A stretch of DNA of 64,000 nucleotides from Sipunculus nudus (Eukaryota > Annelida > Sipuncula > Golfingiida > Sipunculidae), in the NCBI GenBank assembly GCA_026874595.1, contig CM049306.1:3050019-3114018 (forward strand), written 5' to 3'. Shown here piece by piece: positions 63,400-64,000 of this stretch; the stretch's first letter is position 1, and each line of letters begins with the position of its first letter. Made by a program: the position numbers and the translations under genes. The notes beneath the pieces are model-generated. The model was not told the DNA's origin and did not search any database. It saw only the letters and a list, made by a program, of their open reading frames with translations.

Positions 63400-64000
63400 T
63401 GCAGCCTTCATCGCCTTGGTCATTCATCAGAGAAACACAACAAAACAAGCTCCCACCGTAGTCAATGAAGACCAAACAAGAACATGACATTTCAGAAACT
63501 TTGCTAAATTAAACATGTTTTCCATCAGTTTCCACATATTACATCAGCAGTGCCACTATATACATATATATTATTTATTTAGATATTTATTTAATAATTA
63601 TCATTTATTTTGATTTAGAAGTCTGCTATGGCCATTAATAGAGCTGTAAGCATGTGTTGTATTGTACATTACTTCATTTCTATATTCAAACCTTTCAAGT
63701 AATTTATTATCATTCATGATTTTACAGATATCTTGGCATATATATATATAAATATATAAATAATGTGTGATGCCATAATGTTACCAGAAAATCCTGTGAA
63801 TGATAGTGCTCATTTTATGCTGAGTCCTGGTATATTTGAAATTGTTGAAATGTGTTTTTAATTTAAATGTACTAACTTGCTTGAAAAGCATACTAACACT
63901 GTGTAGCATTAGATACAATGAATGAATATGACTCAATTATTTGTAAATAAATGTTGTTGCAAAACCAGTTTTTTAGTTTGCAATGCATCATAATATGAGG
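63400..64000. other. NOP16 intron beyond the array
   Basis: Unique AT-rich sequence. No NOP16 exon recognised on the minus strand and no other gene. Confidence 0.5.

Noticed and set aside
63400-64000. Upstream NOP16 exon to the right of the array
   Set aside because: No minus-strand frame with NOP16 features and no suitable splice pair; the sequence is AT-rich intron.

Overview
This is a eukaryotic, AT-rich, intron-rich window from an animal, most likely a mollusc and probably a bivalve. The reasons are two conserved metazoan genes with long introns, tRNA-derived SINEs, and dispersed repeats of the kind I associate with bivalve genomes (elements starting CAAGG..., ending in a small hairpin, and carrying tandem repeats inside). 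The phylum call rests on recall of repeat style, not on a search. There is no bacterial, CRISPR, viral or toxin locus.

Layout. (1) 1,138-19,930, plus strand: a THEG/SPMAP2-type sperm microtubule-associated protein gene. I rebuilt it as seven coding exons with fully compatible splice phases (945 nt, 314 residues, eight THEG repeats of the form R-x-x-x-L-A/S-x-P-K). Its introns hold minisatellites of 30, 41, 51, 42 and 20 bp and (TA)n tracts. An unlisted open exon at 17,906-18,085 also encodes two THEG repeats, is spliceable in phase, and closes with its own stop, so it may be an alternative last exon. (2) 20-41 kb: a transposable-element zone. It contains decayed and nested elements, a 278-bp dimeric tandem array (28.4-33.4 kb) built around the palindrome AGGTGGCGCCACCT, two SINE-like sequences, and several insertions whose uninterrupted empty-site relatives lie in the same window. 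(3) 41,119-41,749, minus strand: the last two coding exons of NOP16, a nucleolar ribosome-biogenesis protein. (4) 41.83-63.40 kb: a roughly 21.6-kb tandem array of a 49/46-bp unit inside a NOP16 intron, grown by nested segmental duplications. (5) 63.4-64.0 kb: AT-rich intron; the upstream NOP16 exons lie beyond the window.

The two genes are convergent and functionally unrelated (sperm flagellum versus nucleolus). The unusual content is the repeat biology: the cryptic THEG exon, the nested array-bearing elements with CpG-decaying palindromes, and the giant intronic satellite.
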